A stretch of 64,000 nt of DNA from Mucilaginibacter oryzae (lineage in GTDB: Bacteria; Bacteroidota; Bacteroidia; Sphingobacteriales; Sphingobacteriaceae): contig NZ_QGHA01000002.1 of assembly GCF_003148845.1 (NCBI RefSeq), positions 148,572-212,571 on the forward strand. Direction: 5' to 3'. The translations under genes and the position numbers were made by a program. The notes under the pieces are model-generated. The model did not search any database, was not told the DNA's origin, and was given only the letters and a program-made list of their open reading frames with translations. This document shows, piece by piece, positions 32,847 to 41,596 of the stretch (position 1 is the first letter of the stretch; each line of letters starts with the position of its first letter).

Positions 32847-34208
32847 ATGTGGTACGATAACATACTCCAAACCATAGGCAACACGCCGTTGGTAAAGCTT
32901 AACAAAATAGCTAAAGATATCCCGGCAACGGTTTTAGCCAAAATAGAAACAACCAATCCAGGCAACTCGATTAAAGATCGTATGGCCCTTAAAATGATCG
33001 AGGATGCCGAAAAAAGCGGTAAGCTAAAACCCGGCGGAACCATTATTGAAGGTACATCGGGCAATACGGGGATGGGCCTTGCCATTGCCGCCGTGATTAA
33101 AGGCTATAAATGTATATTCACCAGTACTGATAAGCAATCTAAAGAGAAATTTGATGCTTTGCGTGCCTTTGGTGCCGAGGTAATTGTTTGCCCTACCAAC
33201 GTTGAGCCGGAAGATCCGCGTTCGTATTATTCGGTATCATCGCGCCTGGAAAGAGAGGTGCCGAATTCATGGAAACCCAACCAGTACGATAATCTGAGCA
33301 ATTCGCAGGCGCATTACGAATCAACCGGTCCGGAAATTTGGGAGCAAACCGAAGGTAAGATTACCCACCTTATTGCCGGTGTAGGCACCGGTGGTACCAT
33401 ATCAGGCATTGCCCGTTACCTGAAAGAAAAGAACCCGGCCATCCAGGTTTTGGGTATTGATACCTATGGCTCGGTTTTTAAAAAGTACAAGGAAACAGGC
33501 ATTTTCGATAAAAACGAGATCTATCCGTACATTACAGAAGGCATCGGCGAAGACTTTTTGCCGGCCAATGTCGACTTTAATCTGATAGATCATTTTGAAA
33601 AAGTAAGCGACAAAGATGCCGCCCTCATGACCCGCGAAATTGCCCGCAAGGAAGGGATCTTCTCAGGCAACTCAACAGGTTCGGCCGTGGCCGGCTTGCT
33701 GCAAATGAAGGACAAGTTTAAAGAAGGCGACGTAGTGGTCATTATTTTCCCGGATCACGGCACCCGCTACCTCGGCAAAATGTATAACGACGACTGGCTG
33801 CGCGACCGAGGTTTCCTGAAAGATGGAAAACTAACCGCCCGGGATATCATTGCCAAAAAAGATGTTCAGGAGATTATTACCATTGATTGCGAAAAGAGCG
33901 TGCTGGAAGCTATTAACACCATTAAATCGCTCAATATTTCACAAATCCCGGTTACGCAAAAAGGCATGGTAATAGGCAAGATCACCGAGAGTGATATCCT
34001 CGATTCGCTGATCGAAAACCCTTCCATCAAATCGCAGCCGATAAAAAATATTACCACCGCGCCATTTCCGTTTGTTGATCTGAATACATCGATAGACAGG
34101 ATCTCGGCCATGATCAATAAAGACAATATCGCTGTGCTGGTTGAGGATGAGCAGGGCAGGATTGAGATTATCACCCAGTATGATATCATCAATGCTATCT
34201 CGGCTTGA
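32847..34208 (+). CDS. Cystathionine beta-synthase with CBS pair
   Basis: 453 residues. A fold-type II PLP enzyme (1-330) is followed by a tandem CBS domain (about 340-453). PLP lysine is Lys43 in NPGNSIKDR; GTSGNTGMGLA and the glycine loop GVGTGGTISG hold the cofactor; FPDHGTRYL ends the catalytic part. The CBS pair (ISQIPVTQKGMVIGKITESDIL, NIAVLVEDEQGRIEIITQYDI) usually senses adenosyl ligands. The reaction is L-serine plus homocysteine to cystathionine; a cysteine-synthase-like activity is the main alternative. A 13-bp hairpin follows at 34259-34300. Confidence 0.93.
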   Translation: MWYDNILQTIGNTPLVKLNKIAKDIPATVLAKIETTNPGNSIKDRMALKMIEDAEKSGKLKPGGTIIEGTSGNTGMGLAIAAVIKGYKCIFTSTDKQSKEKFDALRAFGAEVIVCPTNVEPEDPRSYYSVSSRLEREVPNSWKPNQYDNLSNSQAHYESTGPEIWEQTEGKITHLIAGVGTGGTISGIARYLKEKNPAIQVLGIDTYGSVFKKYKETGIFDKNEIYPYITEGIGEDFLPANVDFNLIDHFEKVSDKDAALMTREIARKEGIFSGNSTGSAVAGLLQMKDKFKEGDVVVIIFPDHGTRYLGKMYNDDWLRDRGFLKDGKLTARDIIAKKDVQEIITIDCEKSVLEAINTIKSLNISQIPVTQKGMVIGKITESDILDSLIENPSIKSQPIKNITTAPFPFVDLNTSIDRISAMINKDNIAVLVEDEQGRIEIITQYDIINAISA

Positions 34209-34258
34209 TTTTATGTTGAGATATTTATGTAGTGACGCTTTGCTTACCTAATACTATG

Positions 34259-34300
34259 AAAGGGCAGTAAGAGAGTGTGTAAACCTCCTTACTGCCCTTT
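34259..34300. terminator. Long perfect hairpin between convergent genes
   Basis: AAAGGGCAGTAAG (34259-34271) and CTTACTGCCCTTT (34288-34300) form a 13-bp perfect stem with a 16-nt loop. A weak T-rich tail is on both sides, so it may terminate both the cystathionine beta-synthase gene and the opposite sugar-dehydrogenase-like gene. Confidence 0.7.
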
Positions 34301-34419
34301 CTGATTTTGATCTGATAAGGGATTGCTCTTCGCTGTTGGCTCATGCAGCTTATCCAAACCGCTGTAATCCTTCCTGCTGAAGCAAAAGACCAAGCTACGG
34401 ACAGTATTTTTTAAGGCCG

Positions 34420-35727
34420 CTATTTTTTATAGCTGATTTTGTAAATGAAGCCTTTAACATCATCTGTTACATAAAGGGAGCCATCGGTGCCCTGCGCTAA
34501 ACCACACGGGCGGTGTTCTGCCGCGCCGGAAGCTGTGTTGGCAGCCGAGCCGGAAAAGCCTTCGGCAAAAACCTCCCATTGTCCGTCAGGCTTGCCATCT
34601 TTAAATGGCTGAAACACCACGAAATATCCTGCCTGCGGTTCAGGTGCACGGTTCCACGAACCGTGGAAGGCAATAAACGCGCCGTTTTTGTATTTGGCCG
34701 GGAACTGATCGCCGGTGTAAAATAACAGGCCGTTAGGTGCAAGGTGGCCAGGATAGGCTGCAACCGGGTCAATAGCGCCCTGTCCTCCTTCTTTTTTACC
34801 ATCGCCCCCATATTCGGGCATTAACATTTTTTTGTGTTGCTCCTGGTCATAATACATGTAAGGCCAGCCGCAGTTGTCGCCTTTTTTAAGGGCATACATA
34901 CACTCGGCAGGTAAAATAGCCGATTGTTTGGCCGTAAAATACTGCGGATAGAATTCATGCAGCTGGTCGCGGCCATGCTGCATTACAAAGAGCTGGTTGT
35001 TTTGCTGGTTCCAGGTAATGCCCACCACATTGCGCAGGCCGGTTGCATAACGCACGCCATCGCTGTAATGCTGGTTTAATTTGGCGGCCTTAAACTGCCA
35101 GATCCCGCCTGCCGAATCTAAAATAGGGCAGCCTTTCTGTCCTGGCGAACCTTTTTTGCGGTCTTCAACCTGGCATGCGTTTGAGTATGCGCCAATGTTT
35201 ACATACAGGTTACCATCATTATCCAATGTAATGGCTTTGGCCTCATGTTCGTGGCGGCTGATCAGACCTGTTACAATTTTTTCGGGTTGTTCAGAATTGA
35301 TCACCTCGCTTTTATCATTCAGCTTATAGCGGAAAACCTCTTCATCAGATGATGCATACAGGTAACCGTCTTTAACTGCTATACCGGTACCGCTAAAAGC
35401 GCCGAAGCTGCTTTTTACGGTTGCCTTACCGCCTTCTTCATGCAGCATCAGGATGCCTTTGTTATCTTTCACGTTGGTAAGTTTAACGTACAGATCGCCT
35501 TGAGGCGTAACGGCGATATGCCTGGTGCCACCAAGGTTTTCGGCAATGATGCTTGCGCTGAAGCCTTCAGGGGTTTTTAAACCGGCATTTTCGGTTACCG
35601 GAGCCGAAGCGGTGCCTGTGCTGTCGGCTTTTTTCGAATCGCTGTTGCTTTTGCAGGCATTAAATAACATCATGCTGCCGGCAACTGCCAAAGGCAGCAC
35701 GGAGCGAAATAAGTTGCGGTTGTTCAT
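34420..35727 (-). CDS. PQQ-dependent sugar (sorbosone) dehydrogenase-like lipoprotein
   Basis: 435 residues. The signal ends in a lipobox (MLFNAC, Cys about 25) and is followed by a Ser/Lys/Thr tether. The rest is a six-bladed propeller of the soluble glucose/sorbosone dehydrogenase family: GFSASIIAENLGGTRHIAVTPQGDLYV, YATGLRNVVGITWN, HGRDQLHEFYP, NCGWPYMYY, HLAPNGLLFYTGDQFP, FIAFHGSWNR and EHRPCGLAQGTDGSLYVTDD. The His and Arg residues expected around PQQ are in place. Genuine PQQ dependence and substrate are not proven for such Bacteroidota lipoproteins; PQQ biosynthesis genes are not seen here. Confidence 0.85.
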   Translation of the reverse strand: MNNRNLFRSVLPLAVAGSMMLFNACKSNSDSKKADSTGTASAPVTENAGLKTPEGFSASIIAENLGGTRHIAVTPQGDLYVKLTNVKDNKGILMLHEEGGKATVKSSFGAFSGTGIAVKDGYLYASSDEEVFRYKLNDKSEVINSEQPEKIVTGLISRHEHEAKAITLDNDGNLYVNIGAYSNACQVEDRKKGSPGQKGCPILDSAGGIWQFKAAKLNQHYSDGVRYATGLRNVVGITWNQQNNQLFVMQHGRDQLHEFYPQYFTAKQSAILPAECMYALKKGDNCGWPYMYYDQEQHKKMLMPEYGGDGKKEGGQGAIDPVAAYPGHLAPNGLLFYTGDQFPAKYKNGAFIAFHGSWNRAPEPQAGYFVVFQPFKDGKPDGQWEVFAEGFSGSAANTASGAAEHRPCGLAQGTDGSLYVTDDVKGFIYKISYKK

Positions 35728-36122
35728 GGTAACTGATTAATGGTTATCAAATTAAGTAAATATACAGGTATTACTAAAATCTGTTTGCAGTACCGGTGTG
35801 ATAAAATGTTTTTTAGGCTAATTAAATTGAGTTCCCTCTGTATAAGCGTGAAGCATTTTTACGTCGATTATCCTTTAAGCTGATCGATACTTGTTGTTAA
35901 CTTGATTTCTTATCCTGATCTGCTTTCCTTTGGGAAAGGTTCAGGACATGTTAGGCAGCTACCGATTATCGTTATAAAGCATGAAGACAATCCAAACAAA
36001 GTTTCAATAAACAGACGTTTTGCTTAATTAAACATGGTGTTTAGGGTGTTTAAACATATAAAGTAAACGTGCGTTAAACCATTGCCGATAGAAATCGTCC
36101 TAACTACATAAATGTTACAATT
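35728..36122. promoter_or_regulatory. 395-nt divergent spacer with TGTTTA palindromes and a stem-loop
   Basis: A nested stem-loop TCCTGA...CCTTT-GGG-AAAGG...TCAGGA lies at 35913-35946. Two perfect palindromes follow: TAAACA-TGG-TGTTTA (36029-36043) and TGTTTAAACA (36047-36056), sharing the half-site TGTTTA. They sit 67-95 nt before the ATG of the Gly/Asn-rich protein, so an operator for that gene is likely. Confidence 0.5.
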
Positions 36123-36944
36123 ATGAAAAAGTTAGTCATATTATCAGCAATAGCAGCCGGAAGCTTATTTGTTACCCGGGCCAGCGCACAGGTATCTATT
36201 CATTTCGGTATTAATATCCCTGTACGCAGGGTATACGTTCCAACTCCTCCTCCGCCACCACCGCCGGTTGTTCAGGAGCCGGTTTATGACGATGACGAGT
36301 ATGATGCTCCGGTTAACTGCAATGACGACTACTACTACTTACCCGAAGTTGAAGCTTACTATAACGTAGGTGCCGGATGCTACTATTATAACGACGGCAG
36401 CCGCTGGGTTAGCTGTTCATACCTGCCAGGGGCATACCGCTATTACAACTGGCGTACCGCTGTAAGATATGAAGTACGCGCGCCACGCCCTTACCTGCAC
36501 CACGATATTTATCGCTCAAGATGGGGTGGCTGGAACGGCGACCGTAATAACTGGGGCCACCGCTTTGACCGGATGAACACCGACCGGTACGCGTACCGCA
36601 ATTATGATAACCGCGGCTGGGGCGACAACAGGAACCGCGGCGATTGGGGCCGCAGGCCAAACCCGTATGATTATAACAGACGCGGCGGTTGGGATAACAA
36701 CGATCATAACAACCGTGGCTGGGGTAACGGTCCGCAGCCAGGTAATGTAAGCCCTGATAACCATGGCGGCGGCTGGGGTAACAGGCAGCAGCCCGGCAAC
36801 AACCCGCCCGCCAATAGCGGCGACCGTGACAACCGCGGCGGCTGGGGCAATGGACAACCATCAAATAACGGCGGGCGCGACCGCGGTAACAGCGGAGACC
36901 GCTTCGCCCAAAACATGGGCGGCCGGGGTGGCAGCAGGTTTTAA
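36123..36944 (+). CDS. Secreted Gly/Asn/Arg/Tyr-rich protein of unknown function
   Basis: 273 residues with a signal peptide (MKKLVILSAIAAGSLFVTRASAQ). Residues 24-60 hold VSIHFGINIPVRRVYVP and a run of seven prolines. About 60-130 is a Tyr/Asp-rich segment (YDDDEYDAP, DDYYYLPEVEAYYNVGAGCYYY) found in other Bacteroidota secreted proteins. From about 140 to the end it is low-complexity with repeated GWG/GGWGN units, high in Arg, Asn, Gly and Asp. It could bind surface polymers or form an extracellular matrix layer; this is speculation. The upstream TGTTTA palindromes suggest regulated expression. A terminator follows. Confidence 0.8.
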   Translation: MKKLVILSAIAAGSLFVTRASAQVSIHFGINIPVRRVYVPTPPPPPPPVVQEPVYDDDEYDAPVNCNDDYYYLPEVEAYYNVGAGCYYYNDGSRWVSCSYLPGAYRYYNWRTAVRYEVRAPRPYLHHDIYRSRWGGWNGDRNNWGHRFDRMNTDRYAYRNYDNRGWGDNRNRGDWGRRPNPYDYNRRGGWDNNDHNNRGWGNGPQPGNVSPDNHGGGWGNRQQPGNNPPANSGDRDNRGGWGNGQPSNNGGRDRGNSGDRFAQNMGGRGGSRF

Positions 36945-36973
36945 TAGGCTAACTTCCTGAATATATATAACTG

Positions 36974-37005
36974 AAAAGATCGCCTGTTAGGGGCGGTCTT
37001 TTTGT
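36974..37005 (+). terminator. Intrinsic terminator after the Gly/Asn-rich gene
   Basis: AAGATCGCC / GGCGGTCTT stem (one T-G pair) with TTTTTG tail. Confidence 0.85.
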
Positions 37006-37158
37006 TTTTATCCGGTCTTCATCTATCGGCAAGTGTACCGTTATTACGTTTTGTGTTAGTGTATTTTCAGTTTATTTTAACGATAATGTAAACCTGGTTA
37101 AGGTTTATTTTTTTTGATTTCGGTGTTTTTCAAAATCATTTTCCTTGTGTTTTATCTA

Positions 37159-37211
37159 CTAAACCCGTTTAGCATTGATATTTATATTATATATTTGGTT
37201 TAAATACCAAA
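37159..37211. promoter_or_regulatory. LacI-type operator and promoter of the LacI gene
   Basis: CTAAACCCGTTTAG (37159-37172, exact 6-bp arms) has the form of a LacI-family operator and covers the -33 region. TATATTTG (37190-37197) matches the -7 element TAnnTTTG. A second exact inverted repeat, TTTGGT-6 nt-ACCAAA (37194-37211), overlaps it. Together this suggests autoregulation. Confidence 0.6.
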
Positions 37212-37217
37212 CGTCTC

Positions 37218-38231
37218 GTGAAGAAAAAGCTATCTATAGTTGACATTGCCAATAGTTTAAACATTTCTAAAACAACAGTATCATTTATACTAAACGGTCG
37301 CGCCCAGGAAAAGCGCATCAGTGAAGAACTGGTGAAACGCGTACTTGAATATGTAAAGGAAGTTGGTTATAAACCCAATTCGCTGGCCAAAAGTTTACGT
37401 ACTGGCAAGTCAAATATTATCGGTTTGCTGGTGCAGGATATCTCCAATCCTTTTTTTGCTGCTATTGCCCGGCAGATAGAGGACCTGGCTTACAAAAACG
37501 GGTATAAAATTATTTACAGCAGTACTGATAACGACACCCAAAAAACGAAGGAACTGATAGCCATGTTTCGCGACAGGCATGTTGACGGTTATATTATCAC
37601 CCCGCCCGACGGCATTGAAGAGGACATCAACGACCTGATCAGGGATGGTTTCCCGGTTGTGCTTTTTGACAGGTACCTGCCCAACGTACCTACCGATTAT
37701 GTGGTGGTCGATAACTTATTCAGTACCTATAACGCCACACAATATCTTATTGATAAGGGGCATAAAAATATAGCCTTTATTACGTACAGCTCTATCCAAA
37801 CCCAAATGATTGAAAGGTTGGAGGGTTACGAAAAAGCCATGCGCCAAAGCAAGCTTAAAGCCAATGTAACTGAAATTGATTTTTACGCGAGCGCCGACAG
37901 CATTGTTGAATTAATGCTCGGTTTTTTTCAAAAGCATCCTGAGGTTGATGCCATTTTATTCGGTAACAATCATTTATGTAAATGCGGGTTGAAAGCTACC
38001 CGTAAAGCAGGCAAGCGAGTGCCCGAAGATATAGCGCTGATAGCCTTTGATGACCACGAGCTTTTTGAATTGTACACACCGGCCGTAACCGCCATATCGC
38101 AACCTATCAGCGAGATTGCCGATAACGTAATTAAGCTATTAATGGAGCGGTTGAATAATAGTGCAGACGAGCAGAAAAAACAACATGTTACTTTAGCTAC
38201 CGAGTTGATTGTCAGGGATTCGTCCAGGTAG
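37218..38231 (+). CDS. LacI/GalR-family transcriptional regulator
   Basis: 337 residues opening with GTG. The N-terminal helix-turn-helix is KLSIVDIANSLNISKTTVSFILNGRAQEKRIS, with hinge SLRTGKSNIIGLLVQDISNPFF. The rest is a periplasmic-binding-like effector domain (IDRYLP-type FDRYLPNVPTDYVVVDN, INGNNHL, IAFDDHELFELYTPAVTAI). The recognition helix TTVSFILNG matches sugar-catabolism regulators. No sugar transport or catabolic gene is next to it, so the regulon is elsewhere; a palindrome covers its own promoter. GTG is chosen since it lies 20 nt from the -7 element. Confidence 0.93.
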   Translation: MKKKLSIVDIANSLNISKTTVSFILNGRAQEKRISEELVKRVLEYVKEVGYKPNSLAKSLRTGKSNIIGLLVQDISNPFFAAIARQIEDLAYKNGYKIIYSSTDNDTQKTKELIAMFRDRHVDGYIITPPDGIEEDINDLIRDGFPVVLFDRYLPNVPTDYVVVDNLFSTYNATQYLIDKGHKNIAFITYSSIQTQMIERLEGYEKAMRQSKLKANVTEIDFYASADSIVELMLGFFQKHPEVDAILFGNNHLCKCGLKATRKAGKRVPEDIALIAFDDHELFELYTPAVTAISQPISEIADNVIKLLMERLNNSADEQKKQHVTLATELIVRDSSR

Positions 38232-38315
38232 GGCGGCTGCATCCTGCCTTTTTTTGCACAACCAGGCACAAGCCGGATTCAGGGCCATGGTTTACCAGGC
38301 CCTGAACGGTTGATC

Positions 38316-39005
38316 TTATTTCAAAACATCCTTCAATACGCCCCAAACATTGTCGGCTACAATTTTAGCGCCCTGTGCGGTAGGGTGGATGCCATCGCCC
38401 TGGTTAAGTGACGGCACACCGCCAACACCCTGCAGCAGGAATGGAACTAAAGCCATATTATTCTTTTTAGCCAACTCGGGGAATACGTTTTTAAATTTAC
38501 CGGCATAATCGGCCCCCATGTTAGGTGGCACCTGCATGCCCAGTAACACCAGTTTGGCATCGGGGTATTTCGCCTTTACCTTATCTACAATTGCCTGTAG
38601 GTTTTTAGCGGTTTCACTTACCGGTATGCCGCGCAGGCCGTCGTTAGCGCCAAGCTCCAGTATAAAAACATCTGTTTTTTGTTTCAGCAGCCAGTTAATT
38701 CGTCCGTTGCCTCCGGCTGTTGTTTCGCCGCTCAGGCCGGCATTCACTACTTTGTAAGGCAGTTTTAACGAATCAATTTTATGGCTTATCACTGCCGGAA
38801 AGGCGTCGTTTGCCGGATCGTCCAGGCCATAGCCCGCGGTTAAGCTATCGCCAAAAAATAAAACTATTTTTTTCGGGGCCGAATCGGTTTGGGCCGTTTC
38901 GGTGGCCGCTGCCTGGGTATGTTCGTTCGTGGTTTTGCCACTATTGCCGCAACCTGCAATGGTAAGCGTGGTAAGCAGGATGCCGGTTAGTGTAATTTTG
39001 TTCAT
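38316..39005 (-). CDS. tesA: TesA-like GDSL arylesterase/lysophospholipase, lipoprotein
   Basis: 229 residues from the Met of MNKITLTGILL. An alternative ATG at 39029 overlaps the permease stop as ATGA and would add eight residues. The lipoprotein signal ends TIAGC, followed by a Thr/Ala-rich tether. SGNH hydrolase blocks are all present: FFGDSLTAGYGLDD (Ser nucleophile), LSGETTAGG (Gly), ELGANDGLRG (Asn) and DGIHPTAQG (Asp, His). It hydrolyses esters or lysophospholipids in the periplasm. It ends the operon with the YbbA-like ATPase and the YbbP-like permease, the same trio found around tesA in E. coli. Confidence 0.9.
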   Translation of the reverse strand: MNKITLTGILLTTLTIAGCGNSGKTTNEHTQAAATETAQTDSAPKKIVLFFGDSLTAGYGLDDPANDAFPAVISHKIDSLKLPYKVVNAGLSGETTAGGNGRINWLLKQKTDVFILELGANDGLRGIPVSETAKNLQAIVDKVKAKYPDAKLVLLGMQVPPNMGADYAGKFKNVFPELAKKNNMALVPFLLQGVGGVPSLNQGDGIHPTAQGAKIVADNVWGVLKDVLK

Positions 39006-39025
39006 ATTCAATAAATACAACGCGC

Positions 39026-41596
39026 TCATGCGTTTGTTCTCAAAATCTCGAGCGGTGGTTTGTTCAGCGCCGCGCGGCTGTTTAACAAGCCTATTGCCAC
39101 AGTAAGCAGGCTTACCACCAAAAATAAAACAAGCGCCGGCAATATGCCAACCGCATAGGCAACGCCGAAGCTGTACTTAGCCAGGAACCAGGTGCCCGCA
39201 AAGGCTATCAAAATACCTGTTAAGGCCGAAAGGCTTCCTAAAAACCAATATTCTAACGCCGTTATGGTGAAAATTTGTTTGCGGCTTGCCCCGAGTGTGC
39301 GCAGTAAAACGCTTTCCTGTATGCGCTGGTATTTGCTGATGCGTACCGATGCTATCAAAACAACAATTCCTGTAATAATACTGAAAGCGCTCATAAAGCG
39401 TATCACATAGCTTATTTTGCTCAACAACTCGTCAACCACGCTCAAAATCAAACCTAAATCGATAATGGAAACGTTGGGGTAGGCCTTTACTACCAGTTGC
39501 TGAAACGCGGCCGATACTTTGTTTGATGGTACGTGCGTCATCAAAACATGAAACTGCGGCGCATCTTCCAAAATCCCGGTAGGGAAAACCACCTGGAAAT
39601 TGGTTTGCACCTTGCCCCAGTTCACTTTGCGGATGCTGGCAACATAGGCGGGCATTCGTACCCCCTGAACATTAAATACCAGTTTATCCCCAATTTTGAG
39701 GTTGCCGCGCTGCGAAAGGTTTTCTTCTACCGAAACGGGCACCTCTTTAGCCGGATCGGCTTTCCCTATCCATTTGCCATCAATTAGCTTTTCGGATGCG
39801 GTGAGCGAATCGCGGAAGGTTACCCGGTATTCCCATGCAAATACGCCGTGCTGAATTTTGATGGTACTATCCTTATTGAGGTCGGCGGCAGTTTTTCCGT
39901 TAATTTCTTCAATGCGCATGGTTACTATCGGCACCTGTTGCAATACCGGCAGCCCCTGCTGTTTGGTTAGGCGCACTACGCCTTTTTCCTGGCTGCTTTG
40001 AATATCAAACAAGATCATGTTTGACTGGTTGCCGCCGGTTGAAAGGTTTACCTGCTGAATGAGCAGCGTTTGCACAAAGTACAAGGTGCAGATAAACATG
40101 GTGCTTAAGCCGATAGATACCATAAGGATGATAGTTTGGTTATTGGGCCGGTATAAATTGGCAAACCCCTGCCGCCACAGGTAACTCCATGACCCTTTGA
40201 TAATGGCTTTGGTGATGCGCATCAGCAACCAGGCGGTAGCCGTGAGGACCATAAATGCGATGAGGATACCCAGGGTGAAAAACAAACTGCCTGCCCAGCT
40301 ATCCAGTTGCAGGTAAGTGAACAGGATAACAAAGCCCAATATCAGCAGGTAAACCAGCCAGCGCAGCGGGTCGCGCCTGCGGGCGCTTTCATCAACCGAC
40401 ATCCTCAGGGTGTTGAGCGGCGATATATTACGCACCGAGATCAGCGGCAAAAGGGCGAATAAAATTGAAATGATAACACCCAGTAAAATGCCCTGCCCTA
40501 TAGCCATCCACGAAATCTGCACCGATATGGTAAACGGCAGCCAATCGGCAAAAACGGCGGGCAGCAAATGCTGGATAGCCGTGCCCAAAACCGCGCCGGT
40601 AACCGCGCCGATAATACCGATACCAATAATCTGGATCAGGTAAATCAAAAACGCTTCGGACGCTTTTACGCCCAAACAACGCATAACAGCAATAGAAGCA
40701 ATTTTTTCTTTAATGTAGATATGAATAGCGCTGGCAACACCAACGCAACCCAGTAATAAAGCCACAAAGCCCACCAACGATAAAAAGCGGCTCAGATCGC
40801 CAAAAGCGCGACCGGTGTTTTCTTTTTTGCTTTCGATAGTTTCAAAGCGCATCCCTGCTTTATCCAGCATGGGGTCCAGCTTTTTGGTGAGCTTATCCAT
40901 ATTGGTGCTTTTATCAAGTTTGTAGTAAAAGCTGTAGGTTACGCGGCTGCCTATTTTAACCAGGCCCGTTTGCTCAAGGTACTGCATGGGGATGTAAACC
41001 ACCGGGGCTATCCCCGCCATAACCCCGCTTTGCCCGGGAGCTTTATTTAAAATACCTGCTATTTTAAAGTTAAGGCTACCTACTTTCACCGAATCGCCAA
41101 CGCGGGCATTAAATTGCAGCATCAGTGTTTTATCAACCAATGCCATGCGGCCTTGCTTAAATGCTGTTCCGGCTGCCTCCGGGGTGGTTTCTAAAGTACC
41201 GTAGTAAGGAAAACCGCCCTGTAAAGCACGGATCTGAACCAGCCTGGTACCTTTGGTGCGCGGAAAATATAACATGGACGCGAAACTGCGCTCGGTGGAG
41301 CGGTCGTTACCCAGCGAATCGAGCATGCGCATCAGTGAATGATCAACCGGTTTATTGCCGGAGATAGCCAGGTCGGCGCCAATCAGCGTAGCCGCCTGGT
41401 TGTTCACATCATTTTGTACGTTGTACTTAAACGAATAGATAGCCACCAGAGCGGCTATACCAAATACAATGGCCGATATAAACAGGAAGAGCCTTGATCT
41501 GTTACGGCGGCTATCGCGCCAGGCCATGCGGAACAGCCAGGGGATGTTTGTTTTTCGTTTGGGGGCGATCAAATTGTTATCCATTAGCTTAGGCAT
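39026..41596 (-). CDS. FtsX-family ABC permease, YbbP-like
   Basis: 856 residues. The first membrane segment is at about 35-55 (LFLFISAIVFGIAALVAIYSF), followed by a large MacB-type extracytoplasmic domain (60-260). Two FtsX modules come next: about 265-400 (LVGFVALLLGCVGVASAIHIYIKEKIASIAVMRCLGVK) and 730-850 (ITGIVVLIASVRISKYQRIQESVLLRTLGASRKQIF). Extra central membrane segments lie between. The start overlaps the ATPase gene by 8 nt. YbbAP-type transporters are thought to extract lipids or lipoproteins or to lift membrane substrates; the cargo is unknown. It overlaps the downstream esterase gene start region (ATGA). Confidence 0.92.
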   Translation of the reverse strand: MPKLMDNNLIAPKRKTNIPWLFRMAWRDSRRNRSRLFLFISAIVFGIAALVAIYSFKYNVQNDVNNQAATLIGADLAISGNKPVDHSLMRMLDSLGNDRSTERSFASMLYFPRTKGTRLVQIRALQGGFPYYGTLETTPEAAGTAFKQGRMALVDKTLMLQFNARVGDSVKVGSLNFKIAGILNKAPGQSGVMAGIAPVVYIPMQYLEQTGLVKIGSRVTYSFYYKLDKSTNMDKLTKKLDPMLDKAGMRFETIESKKENTGRAFGDLSRFLSLVGFVALLLGCVGVASAIHIYIKEKIASIAVMRCLGVKASEAFLIYLIQIIGIGIIGAVTGAVLGTAIQHLLPAVFADWLPFTISVQISWMAIGQGILLGVIISILFALLPLISVRNISPLNTLRMSVDESARRRDPLRWLVYLLILGFVILFTYLQLDSWAGSLFFTLGILIAFMVLTATAWLLMRITKAIIKGSWSYLWRQGFANLYRPNNQTIILMVSIGLSTMFICTLYFVQTLLIQQVNLSTGGNQSNMILFDIQSSQEKGVVRLTKQQGLPVLQQVPIVTMRIEEINGKTAADLNKDSTIKIQHGVFAWEYRVTFRDSLTASEKLIDGKWIGKADPAKEVPVSVEENLSQRGNLKIGDKLVFNVQGVRMPAYVASIRKVNWGKVQTNFQVVFPTGILEDAPQFHVLMTHVPSNKVSAAFQQLVVKAYPNVSIIDLGLILSVVDELLSKISYVIRFMSAFSIITGIVVLIASVRISKYQRIQESVLLRTLGASRKQIFTITALEYWFLGSLSALTGILIAFAGTWFLAKYSFGVAYAVGILPALVLFLVVSLLTVAIGLLNSRAALNKPPLEILRTNA

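Noticed and set aside
36409-36916. Three long minus-strand frames opposite the Gly/Asn-rich gene
   Set aside because: Products of the low-complexity GC-skewed repeats on the other strand; no starts or domains that make sense.
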